From: AP-15 sp963703665
Lineage (GTDB): Bacteria > Pseudomonadota > Alphaproteobacteria > ATCC43930 > CGMCC-115725
Length of the DNA: 64,000 bases
Assembly: GCA_963703665.1 (NCBI GenBank)
Contig: CAVPFB010000010.1
Coordinates: forward strand, 124,001 to 188,000
Direction: 5' to 3'
Of this stretch, positions 19,286 to 28,053 are shown piece by piece. Position 1 is the stretch's first letter, and the number at the start of each line of letters is the position of its first letter. Position numbers and translations under genes: made by a program. Under the pieces are notes generated by a model. That model worked only from the letters and a program-made list of their open reading frames with translations. It did no database searches and was not told where the DNA came from.

Positions 19286-19320
19286 GAGGCCGGCACCTCG
19301 AGGTGTCGGCCTCTTTTTTT
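19286..19320 (+). terminator. Rho-independent terminator of groESL
   Basis: A hairpin formed by GAGGCCGGCACCT and AGGTGTCGGCCTC is followed by seven Ts, 20 bases after the groEL stop. Stem length and U-tract are both strong. Confidence 0.92.
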
Positions 19321-19408
19321 GACCCCTCGGCGCCCCGCGTCGGCCCATCACCAGATCGTCGCCGCGCGTCCTTGCCAGCGGGCGGCGCGCCACCCATACT
19401 GATCCCCA

Positions 19409-19995
19409 TGCGGCGCCTGGTGCTGGATCCCGTTTTCGCGGCCGCGGCCGAAACGCCGGTACGGATGTGCGATCATCCGGAATGCGCGGCCGGCGGCGAA
19501 TTCCGTGCGCCGAAATCGCGTCTCGATCTGCACGATTATTACTGGTTCTGCCTCGATCACGTGCGCGCCTACAATTCGGCCTGGAACTACTATGCCGGCA
19601 TGAGCGACAGCGAGATCGAAGCCGAGATCCGCAGCGACACGGTCTGGCAGCGGCCGACCTGGCGGCTTGGCGAGCGGCACGTTCCGGGCTGGGCGGCGCG
19701 GGTGCGCGATCCGCTCGATCTCTACTCCGGCGGTGGCCATGGCGGGCGACAGGGCGGCCGGGACCGCGACCGGCCGGAGCGCGAGGCGGCGCGTCGCGCG
19801 CTCTCGGCGCAGGAGCAGGCGCTCGCGGTGTTTGAAATCGAGCCGCCCTTCACCCCGGTGCGGCTCAAGGCGCGATATAAGGCGCTGGTCAAGCTGCACC
19901 ATCCCGATGCCCATGGCGGCGACAAGGCGGCCGAAGAGAAGCTCAAGATCATCAATCAGGCCTATGCCACTCTGAAAGCCAGCTATTTCGGGTGA
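19409..19995 (+). CDS. DnaJ-domain protein (J-domain at C-terminus)
   Basis: A 195-residue protein. The first 70 residues hold CDHPECAAGGEFRAP and YYWFCLDHVRAYN, conserved in the alphaproteobacterial family found next to cobS; the paired cysteines could bind metal. The C-terminal 60 residues form a J-domain (RLKARYKALVKLHHPDAHGGD) with the HPD tripeptide that stimulates DnaK ATPase. A low-complexity Gly/Arg linker (SGGGHGGRQGGRDRDRPERE) joins the halves. It precedes cobS, the common gene order dnaJ-like, cobS, cobT. Confidence 0.88.
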
Positions 19996-20071
19996 ATCGG
20001 CTATTTGAATTGAATCACAGGCCGGCATCGCGCAAATTCCCCTCCGCTCCACTATCAGGACGCAAGAAGAA

Positions 20072-21078
20072 ATGGCTCCGACAGCGACCAGACGAGCACG
20101 CCGACACGCTCTCTCTCACCTGCCCGACATCACGGTGTCGGTGCGCCAGACCTTCGGCCTCGACAGCGACATGCAGGTCCCGGCCTTCTCGCAGGCCGAT
20201 GATCACGTCCCCGATGTCGACGAGGCCTACCGCTTCGATCACGAGCACCACGCTCGCCATCCTCGCCGGCTTTGCCTATAACCGCCGCGTCCTCATCCAG
20301 GGCTATCACGGCACCGGCAAGTCGACGCATATCGAGCAGGTCGCGGCGCGCCTCAATTGGCCCTGCATCCGCGTCAACCTCGACAGCCATATCAGCCGCA
20401 TCGACCTCGTCGGCAAGGACGCGATCGTGCTGCGCGACGACAAGCAGGTGACCGAATACCGCGAAGGCCTGCTGCCCTGGGCGCTGCAGCATCCGACGGC
20501 GCTGTGCTTCGACGAATACGATGCCGGCCGGCCCGACGTCATGTTCGTCATCCAGCGGGTGCTCGAGGTCGAGGGCAAGCTGACGCTGCTCGACCAGAAC
20601 CGCGTCATTCGGCCGCATCCGGCGTTCCGGCTGTTCTCGACCGCCAATACGGTCGGTCTTGGGCGACACCACCGGGCTCTATCACGGCACGCAGCAGATC
20701 AACCAGGGCCAGATGGACCGCTGGAACATCGTCGCGACGCTCAATTATCTGCCGCATGACGCCGAGGTCGAGATCGTGCTGGCCAAGGTGCCGAGCTACG
20801 ACAACGAGGAGGGCAGGCGCACGATCAGCGCGATGGTGGCGCTGGCCGACCTGACCCGCGCCGGCTTCATCAACGGCGACATCTCGACCGTCATGTCGCC
20901 GCGCACGGTCATGACCTGGGCCGAGAACGCGGCGATCTTCGGCGATTCGCGTTCGCCTTCCGGCTGACCTTTCTCAACAAATGCGACGAGATGGAGCGGC
21001 CCGCGGTGGCCGAGTACTACCAGCGCTGCTTCGGCACCGAGCTCGGCCGAGACCGGCGTCAACGCGACCCTGGTGTAG
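20072..21078 (+). pseudogene. cobS: Cobaltochelatase subunit CobS (four frameshifts)
   Basis: AAA+ ATPase subunit of the aerobic cobaltochelatase that inserts cobalt into hydrogenobyrinate diamide. The pieces in order are TVSVRQTFGLDSDMQVPAF, LAILAGFAYNRRVLIQ, Walker A GYHGTGKSTH, Walker B ALCFDEYDAGRPDVMF, FRLFSTANTVGLG, DTTGLYHGTQQINQGQMDRW, and FRLTFLNKCDEMERPAVAEY ending ETGVNATLV at TAG 21076-21078. The frame changes near 20243 (+1), 20658 (+1), 20950 (-1) and 21043 (+1); the net +2 agrees with the 1007-base span. Codon content between breaks is undamaged and no in-frame nonsense codon is seen, so decay is recent or the breaks are sequence errors. Confidence 0.85.
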
Positions 21079-21133
21079 GGTGCCTCTCCGATGAACCCGC
21101 GGCTAATCGCGCGGATGAACCTGAATTCGCCCG

Positions 21134-21218
21134 CCGGGCATGCCCCGGCCATCCACGCCTTCCTTCGGCTCGGCTGCACCGGGCGACAAGACGTGGATGC
21201 CCGGATCAAGTCCGGGCA
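21134..21218. repeat. REP-like inverted repeat pair
   Basis: GCCCCGGCCATCCACG and the near-complement CGTGGATGCCCGGATCAAG with TCCGGGCA form an inverted pair between cobS and cobT. This is the extragenic palindrome common in alphaproteobacteria, also seen in another form at 51968-51998. It probably folds in the intercistronic RNA. Confidence 0.6.
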
Positions 21219-21251
21219 AGGGGAAGACGGACTGGATTGATCGCTGATCTG

Positions 21252-23101
21252 ATGGCCCAGGAATATTCCCCGACCGAGATCTTCAAGCGCGCCACCGCGG
21301 CGACCGTGCGGGCGATCGCCGAGCGCGACGACCTGACCGTCGGCTTCGGTCCGGAGGCGGCCGGGCTCAGCGGCACCCGGGTGCGGCTGCCGCTACCCGC
21401 CGCGCGATCTGCCGGCCGACGAGGCGGCGCAGGTGCGCGGGGCGGCCGACAGCGTCGCCCTGCGGCTGCGTTATCACGACGACGCGGTCCACAGCCGCCG
21501 CGTCCCCGGCAGCCCGGCGCGCGCCATCTTCGAGGCGCGTCGAGCAGGCCCGGGTCGAGGCGCTCGGCGCGCGCAGGATGGCCGGGGTCGCCGCCAATCT
21601 CGCCGCGGTGCTCGACGAGCAATATCGCCGCCAGGGCTTCGAGCGCATGACCGAGCGCACCGAGAGCACGATCGCCGAGGCGGTGCGCCTCTTCACTCGC
21701 GAGACCCTGACCGACGAGCCGCCGCCGCCCTCGGCGCGGCGCGTCGTCGATCTGTGGCGCCCGTGGCTGGAGGCCCGGATCGCCCGGGATCTGGGCGAGC
21801 TCGACCGCACCATCCTCGATCAGGACGAACTATGCGCGGATCGCCCGCCGCATGCTGCAGGATCTCGACATCGATCTGGGCGAGACCGAGGAGTCGGAGA
21901 GCGACGAGCAGCAGGAGGGCGAGGAGGCCGAGGGCGAGAACCAGAGCGAAGGCGAGGGGGCGACCACCGGCGCCCAGCGCTCGCTCGACGGTCGCCGGCC
22001 GAGCGGCGAAGCCGAGGACGCGCCAGGACGCCGCCGACGCCGGCGACGGCGAGATGATGCCCGGCGCCAGCGACGACGATCCCGGCCGTCCCGGGCCGCC
22101 CCGGCACGATGCCGCGCGGGCGGGCCGACGATACCGCGATCTACCGCGCCTTCACCACCGAGTCCGACGAGGTCGTCGAGGCCGACGAGCTGTGCGATCC
22201 CGACGAGTTGTCGCGGCTGCGCCAGTTGCTCGACCAGCAGATGGCGCATCTGCAGAGCGTCATCGGCCGGCTCGCCAACCGTCTGCAGCGGCGCCTGCTG
22301 GCCAAGCAGACCCGCGCGTGGGAGTTCGACCTCGACGAAGGGATGCTGGACGCCGCGCGGCTGTCGCGCGTCGTCGCCAACCCGATCCTGCCGCTCGCCT
22401 ACAAGCGCGAGCGCGAGATGGATTTCCGCGACACGGTCGTCACCCTGCTGATCGACAATTCCGGCTCGATGCGCGGGCGGCCCATCACCGTCGCGGCGAT
22501 GAGCGCCGACATCCTGGCGCGCACGCTCGAACGCTGCGCGGTCAAGGTCGAGATCCTGGGCTTCACGACGCGCGCGTGGAAGGGCGGCCAGTCGCGCGAG
22601 CGCTGGATCGCCGCCGGCAAGCCCTCGAATCCCGGCCGGCTCAACGATCTGCGCCACATCGTCTACAAGCCGGCCGACGCGCCCTGGCGCCGCGCCCGCC
22701 GCAATTTCGGCCTGATGCTGCGCGAGGGCATCCTCAAGGAGAACATCGACGGCGAGGCCTGGCCTGGGCCCACAACCGGCTGCGCGAGCGCAGCGAGCAG
22801 CGCCGCATCCTGATGGTGATCTCCGACGGCGCCCCGGTCGACGATTTCGACCCTTTCGGTCAATCCCGGCAATTATCTTGAGCAGCATTTGCGCGAGGTC
22901 ATCGACGATATCGAGCGGCTCGGCGAGGTCGAGCTCATCGCGATCGGCATCGGCCACGACGTGACCCGCTACTACCGCCGCGCCGTCACCATCGTCGACG
23001 CCGAGCAGCTGGGCGGCGTGATGCTGGAAAAATTGGCCGAGCTGTTCGACGAGGAAGGCGACAAGACCCGCGTCAGGAGCCGCCGCCCTCGCGCCGCCTG
23101 A
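21252..23101 (+). pseudogene. cobT: Cobaltochelatase subunit CobT (seven frameshifts)
   Basis: Partner of CobS in the cobaltochelatase complex. It starts MAQEYSPTEIFKRATAATVR and keeps the family layout: N-terminal helical region, an acidic linker (ETEESESDEQQEGEEAEGEN), then a C-terminal von Willebrand A domain with the MIDAS motif DNSGSMRG, and LMVISDGAPVDD. The sense moves between frames near 21400, 21540, 21832, 22023, 22105 (all +1), 22765 (-1) and 22852 (+1), ending in VNPGNYLEQHLREVIDDIER and a stop at 23101. The net +5 agrees with the 1850-base span. No nonsense codon within the intended frame was seen. Confidence 0.85.
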
Positions 23102-23782
23102 CGAGCGCTGAATTCGCCTATCCAGCCTGACGCGAGCAACCCGTCGCGGGCGGCTCAGCCAGCCGTAGGGTGTGTGTGGACGGCCCAGCTGGTGCAAGGG
23201 GTGGGGGAAAGAATTCCATCCGGTGCGGTTGGGGTCGTCTGTCCGGCCTGTGTGTCGCGGCCCGCGGCCGCTGGCCCGGATGGGTGCCGCGATCCACTCC
23301 CAAACGGATGAGCGACCTTGCTGGCCGCCACCTGGACGGGTCGTGTAGATCGTCGCACCGACCGATCAGCTTCTTTTCCCTCGAGCCCTGCACCCGCGGC
23401 AGTCGGAAGAGCGGACGAGCGATCAGGCGGGGGCCGGCCGGGGCCGGCGGGGGCCGGTAGGCCTGCCCCCGCCGGTCATCATGGGCCGCGTCACATCGAT
23501 GCCGTGCGGGGGCCATCCACCCCATCAAATCCGTGGGCTGAAGGGCCAAGGGCAGGCGAGGCGATGGGGAGTTGCGATTGTGTTGCTCCGTGTCGACACA
23601 ATCCGGTTTCACGAACGCGACCGCCAAGGACGGCGCTTGGCGGCGGATTTTCGCGCGGCCCCGCAACGACCGAGCGCCGTCGAGGCGCCCACGTCCTCAG
23701 GCCGGGCGATTCAGGGTTTGGCCGAGGCGGCGGCGCGGGTTACACCTGTCGGCGGCATCGGCGAGCCGAGCAGGAAAAAGCC
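23102..23782. other. Intergenic region with G-rich tract, no supported gene
   Basis: About 680 bases between cobT and the HpaB-family gene. Open frames exist on both strands but show no family pattern. The region 23425-23480 is a run of GGGGGCC and CCGGGG units that could form a hairpin or G-quadruplex. Nothing else was recognised. Confidence 0.4.
23444..23475. repeat. Perfect 11-bp stem hairpin in G-rich tract
   Basis: CCGGCGGGGGC and GCCCCCGCCGG are exact complements around a 10-base loop. There is no T-run after it on either strand, so it is not a typical intrinsic terminator. Four G-runs on the plus strand upstream of and within the stem could compete as a quadruplex. Confidence 0.5.
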
Positions 23783-25260
23783 ATGAGAACAGGGGCGGAG
23801 TATCGGCGGGGCTTGCGCGACGGGCGCCGGGTCTGGGTCATGGGCGAAGGCCTGATCGAGGATGTGACCACGCATAGGGCGACGCGGGCGATGGTCGATG
23901 AATACGTCGCCTGGTACGATTTGCATCCGCGAGCCGACGTGGCGGGAGACCGCGTTACGGCCACTGGACGGCGCGCCCTGGGCCTATGTCGTGCCGCAGA
24001 GCGCCGAGGACCTCGGCGGCATGGGGCGCTTCTTTGCGGCGACTACGTTCCTCTCGGCCGGCAACATCACCCACACGCCGTGCTACGGCCATATGATCGC
24101 GCTCGGCGTCCAGGCCTCGGTCGAGGAGCGGGGCGTCTCCCCGGAGCAGGCTGCCAACGCGGCGCGCTATCGCGCGATGATCGCCGAGACCGGTCGGTTT
24201 CTGACCTTTTGCGGTGGCGCGCCCACGATCGGCTATCGCCTGCGCGAGAACCCGGCCGACCGCGCCGCGCTGCAAGATCGTGCGCGAGACCGATGCCGGG
24301 GTCGTCGTCAGCGGCAAGATCGGCATGCATACGAGCCCGGCCTATGCCGAGGACGTCTATGTCGGCAGCGTCTCGGGCCTGAAGATCGGCGAGCACTTCG
24401 CGACCTTCATAGTGCCGGTCGCCGCACAAGGCGTCACCACGCTGTGCCGCAAGATCGCGGTGCGCGACCCGAACCCGTTTGTGGCGCCGCTCTCCAGCCG
24501 CTTTGACGAGCTCGACGGTCAGATGTGGCTCGATGACGTATTTATCCCGTGGGAGCAGGTCTTTTTGTTGGGCCAGTCGCCGGAGCCGGTGGTCCGCTGG
24601 CTGATCTGGCATCACCTCTACGGCTGGCTGTCAAAGGCCGAGTTCACCCTCGGTCTGGCGTTGGCCCTGGCCCATGCGATGGGGCTCGCCAGACACGAGC
24701 AGACGCTCGACTACCTCATCGACCTGACCATCGAGGTGCAGACCGTGCGCAGCTGCCTTACCGCCTGCGAGCGCGACCCGCGCTTTACCCCTCAAGGCTA
24801 TTGCGTTCCCAACCACGCCCATCTGGCGGCCGGCGGTCTGGCGATCCTGCGGGCTCGCCCGCGCATGGCCGAGATCCTGCGGATCGTCCCCGGCTCGTCC
24901 CTGGTCGTGGCCCCGTCCGACCGCGACCTCGCCGCACCCGAAATCGCCGAGGGCCTCGCCCAATCCTTTGGCGGCGGCGGCTATACGGCGCTGCAGCGCG
25001 CGGCGCTGCTGCAGATGGCCTGGGACCACGTGTCCTCGGCGCTCGATGGCCGCGAGTCGGCGTTCGAGCTGCACGCCAGCGGCGGTGTCCCGGCCTGGCG
25101 CGGCCGCCTGCGCCACAATTTCGAAAGCTACAGCGACCTCGCCAATCGCGTCGCGGGATCGCTGCAGGTGGCGATGCCGCCGATCGATCTCGACCACATC
25201 CGCGAGGTCCCGTGGGCTCCGCGCCGGACGGTGGCGCCGCCGCCCGGCGACAAGATCTAG
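23783..25260 (+). pseudogene. HpaB-family flavin monooxygenase (two frameshifts)
   Basis: Member of the 4-hydroxyphenylacetate 3-hydroxylase (HpaB) oxygenase family, which hydroxylates phenols with reduced FAD supplied by a reductase. It starts MRTGAEYRRGLRDGRRVWV and continues through REPTWRETALRPLDG, SAGNITHTPCYGHMIALGVQ, then KIVRETDAGVVVSGKIGMHTSP and RFDELDGQMWLDDVFIPWEQVF to a normal end. The frame moves near 23928 (extra C in CATCCGCGAG) and near 24276. With these corrected it is about 490 residues, the normal size. No HpaC-type reductase lies beside it; the FMN reductase at 7792 is distant. Actual phenolic substrate unknown. Confidence 0.82.
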
Positions 25261-25283
25261 CCGATGTCGCGGCCGGGCCCGAA

Positions 25284-25921
25284 ATGACCCGCATCCTCGC
25301 CGCAGTTGTCGCGATCGCGCTTTCTGCCGCTCCGCCATGGGCCGCGCCGGGCGGAGGGCCGCGCGCCTGGGCCGCCGACGAGTCAAATGCGCGGTCACCG
25401 GACCGGTCTTGTGGGGCGATGGCGAGCACGACGACACCGCAGCGCTCAATGCCTGGTTCCGCGGCGACCGCGTGGTTTGGGCGCGGACCGGCCGCCCGGT
25501 TGGCCCCCAGATCGGGGGCTCCCAGAGCGGCGAGGCCGGGCTCGGCGGCCGGGTGTTTCGGCTGACCGGCCCCGTCTATATTCCGAGCGGCACCGGCCGC
25601 CGCATCGAGCAATTCGAATTTGTCTGGCCGCAGCGCCGCGAGCGGGTCTCCGGCGGCACGATCATGGCCGGAGCCGATCCGGCAAAACCGCCGGTGGCGA
25701 CCAACCTGGTAAAAATCGGCACCCGGCCCGGCGAGGGGGTGCCGTTCAAAACCCCCGACCCCAAACCCGGCGAATCGCGATGCCGGGACAAACTGCCTCG
25801 TCTCCTGATGGGCCTGACTTTGCCAGGGCGAGCCGGTCGAGCCCGGCCTCGGCGGCCGAGGGCGGCGGCCCCGAGGTTACATTCGGGCGTGAGCTTCGAC
25901 GAGCTCACCAGCCGCGGGTGA
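25284..25921 (+). CDS. Secreted pectate-lyase-like protein (frameshifted, short)
   Basis: An N-terminal signal peptide (MTRILAAVVAIALSAAPPWAA) is followed, one frame over from about 25390, by VKCAVTGPVLWGDGEHDDTAALNAW. The GDGxxDDTxAL motif is the hallmark of the N-terminal turn of right-handed beta-helix proteins (pectate lyase 3 / glycosyl hydrolase 28 types). GRVFRLTGPVYIPSGTGRRIE continues the fold. After about 25790 the sequence becomes Arg/Pro-rich and no longer looks like a beta-helix, so the gene is either truncated or has lost frame again. The stop at 25919-25921 overlaps the tail of the opposite NHL gene. Confidence 0.55.
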
Positions 25922-26948
25922 GCTTGCGAATGCGATGGTTTTCGGTGTCGCCGACATAAAGGGCGCCGTCGGGGCCGGCGGCGATGCCGTGCGGGCGGCC
26001 GAGCCCGGCGGCACGCGCGGGGCCGCCATCGCCGGCCGACCCCTTGCGCCCGCCGGCGATGGTGTCGACCGTGCCGCGTCCGAGCTCGAAGCGGCGGATC
26101 GCGTGGTTCTCGGTATCGACGATCAGGATATCGCCGTCGGGGTCGATGGCCATTTCCTTTGGCGCGTCGAACACCGCGGCGAGCGCCGGCCCACCATCGC
26201 CGCGGTAGCCGCGCGCACCGCTCCCGGCCACCGTCGCGACGATGCCGCTCAGGGGATCGACCGCGCGCAGGCTGCTGCCCTGGCGTTCGAGGATGTAGAC
26301 CCGACCGTCGGCCGCGACTTTGACCGCGCGCGCGCCCCACACCGCCGCCGCAGCGGCCGGGCCGCCATCGCCGCTGTGCGCCGCGGCACCGGTGCCGGCG
26401 AAGGTCGCGATCGTGCCGCAAGCCAGATCGACGACGCGCACCCGGTTGTCGGCAACGTCGGCGATGAAGAGCCGCCGCTGCTCCGGGTCGAACGCCAACC
26501 CGTTGGGCTCGACCAGCCCCGCTTGCGCGGCCGGGCCGCCATCGCCGGCAAACCCCGCGCTGCCGTTCCCGGCACAGGTGGTGACGGCGCCCGAAGCGCC
26601 GTCGATGCGGCGGACGCAGTGATTGTGGCGGTCGGCGACGTAGATGTTGGCGGCCCGGTCCACGGCGATGCCGTAGGGCTCGTTGAACGCGGCGCGGGTA
26701 GCCGGTCCGCCGTCGCCGCTGTACCCGGCCTCGCCGTTGCCGGCGACGGTGGCGATGGTCCCGGTGCGCGCGTCGACGCGGCGAATGCGGTGGTTGAACG
26801 TGTCGGAGAAATAGAGATTGCCGGCTGGGTCGAACCCGATATCAAACGGGCCGTTGAGCGATGCGCGCGCCGCCGGCCCGCCATCGCCGGAAAAGCCGCG
26901 CTCGCCGGTGCCGACCGCCGTCGCGATCGTCCAGACCCGGTCGGACAT
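25905..26948 (-). CDS. NHL-repeat beta-propeller protein
   Basis: A 347-residue protein made of about six NHL repeats. Each unit carries GDGGPA..A, a P-G-x-A hinge, D..GN.Y..D..NH.IR.. and a closing TVAG.G, for example GFDPAGNLYFSDTFNHRIRR. This predicts a six-bladed propeller used for binding rather than catalysis. No signal peptide is visible (MSDRVWTIATAVGTGERG), unlike many secreted NHL proteins. Internal repetition at the DNA level is clear. Partner unknown. Confidence 0.9.
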   Translation of the reverse strand: MSDRVWTIATAVGTGERGFSGDGGPAARASLNGPFDIGFDPAGNLYFSDTFNHRIRRVDARTGTIATVAGNGEAGYSGDGGPATRAAFNEPYGIAVDRAANIYVADRHNHCVRRIDGASGAVTTCAGNGSAGFAGDGGPAAQAGLVEPNGLAFDPEQRRLFIADVADNRVRVVDLACGTIATFAGTGAAAHSGDGGPAAAAAVWGARAVKVAADGRVYILERQGSSLRAVDPLSGIVATVAGSGARGYRGDGGPALAAVFDAPKEMAIDPDGDILIVDTENHAIRRFELGRGTVDTIAGGRKGSAGDGGPARAAGLGRPHGIAAGPDGALYVGDTENHRIRKLTRGW

Positions 26949-27029
26949 GCCCTACCCCCACCCTATTGAGAAGCGACCGATATTAGCACCGCTTTCCGAG
27001 CCGGCGAGCGTGGATGTAAGCTCTCCGGC

Positions 27030-27656
27030 ATGGCTTCCCGCGGTTCCTCGCGATTGCGCTCGCCGACGGCCGCCGCTTGCCTGCTGGCAGCGGCCGCGAT
27101 GCTCGGCGGCGCCGCACCCATGCCGGGCGACACCAACTCACTGGTCGGCCAGCTGCTGGTCGCAGCATCGACGATCGGCGATCCGCGCTTCTACCACGCG
27201 GTGATCCTGGTGGTGCGGCAGGACAAGAGCGGCGCCTTTGGCATCGTCATCAATCGCCCGCTCGAAAAGCGCTCGGTCAAGAGCCTCTTGGAAGCGGCCG
27301 GTGATCGCGCACCGGGGGTCGAGGGCAGCCTCGAGGTCTTTGCCGGCGGCCCGGTGCAGCCCGAGCTCGGCTTTGTCGTGCACAGCGCCGATTACCACGA
27401 CCCCGACACGCTTGCGGTCGGACCCGGCTTGGCGATGACCGCGGACAAGCAGGTCCTGCGCGACATCGGCCATCACCAGGGGCCGAAGCGGAGCCTCTTT
27501 GCCTTTGGCTATGCCGGCTGGGGACCGGGGCAGCTCGAGGGCGAAATCGCGGATCGCGACTGGTTTACCGCCGCCGGCGACCCGAAGCTGATCTTCGACG
27601 ACGACCGCGGCGATCTGTGGCGCGACGCGACCGCCCGCCGCACCCGCGAGCTTTAG
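27030..27656 (+). CDS. YqgE/AlgH family protein with N-terminal signal-like extension
   Basis: A 208-residue YqgE/AlgH protein. The core runs from SLVGQLLVAASTIGDPRFYHAVILV through GAFGIVINRPLEKRSVKSLL, FAGGPVQPELGFVVH and FAFGYAGWGPGQLEGEI. The first 30 residues (MASRGSSRLRSPTAAACLL to GGAAPMPG) are hydrophobic and look like a signal peptide, whereas classical AlgH is a cytoplasmic protein of about 190 residues without one. The ATG at 27030 has no clear ribosome site. Molecular function of the family is not settled. Confidence 0.88.
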   Translation: MASRGSSRLRSPTAAACLLAAAAMLGGAAPMPGDTNSLVGQLLVAASTIGDPRFYHAVILVVRQDKSGAFGIVINRPLEKRSVKSLLEAAGDRAPGVEGSLEVFAGGPVQPELGFVVHSADYHDPDTLAVGPGLAMTADKQVLRDIGHHQGPKRSLFAFGYAGWGPGQLEGEIADRDWFTAAGDPKLIFDDDRGDLWRDATARRTREL

Positions 27657-28053
27657 AGCGGCGATATCGCTCCGAGGCGGAGAAGCCGAATGAACGAATT
27701 CCGCAGGCTGATCGCCGGCGCCGAACAGGGCGAAGCGAACCAAACCATCGGGCTCGAGGCGATGCTCGATGTCGAGCGCCGAACGGTCGAGCGTTGAGAG
27801 GATCGCCGGGGCAAGGAGGTTGTGACCGAAGCGAAGCCGCTCGACTGGGTAGCCCGGAAAGACTGCGAAGCCGGCAACCCAGGTCCCGCGTGAGGCGCGA
27901 CGGCACGCAGACTGCATGATATCGATGCTCGGTCCGTGCAGGGTTTGACCATCCCGGTAATTCGAAGGCCGACGATCTTCGACATGGCCGTTGCGTGACC
28001 CCTCATGCGTGTCATGATCCGGCAGCTTCGCAAAATCGTCTGTGGAGGACCGC
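27657..28053. other. Intergenic region with one arm of a direct repeat
   Basis: About 400 bases between the YqgE-like and TPR genes. A small plus-strand frame at 27690-27797 reads MNEFRRLIAGAEQGEANQTI and ends MLDVERRTVER; a very similar peptide is encoded at 30007-30040 after the TPR gene. No family is recognised. The TPR ribosome site GGAGG lies at its right edge. Confidence 0.35.
27757..27796 (+). repeat. 40-bp direct repeat, left copy
   Basis: This segment begins AGGCGATGCTCGATGTCGAG and matches 30001-30040 at 36 of 40 positions in the same orientation. The two copies bracket the TPR gene. Both translate as MLDVERRTVER in the same frame, so they may be remnants of one duplicated coding sequence. 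Confidence 0.6.
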
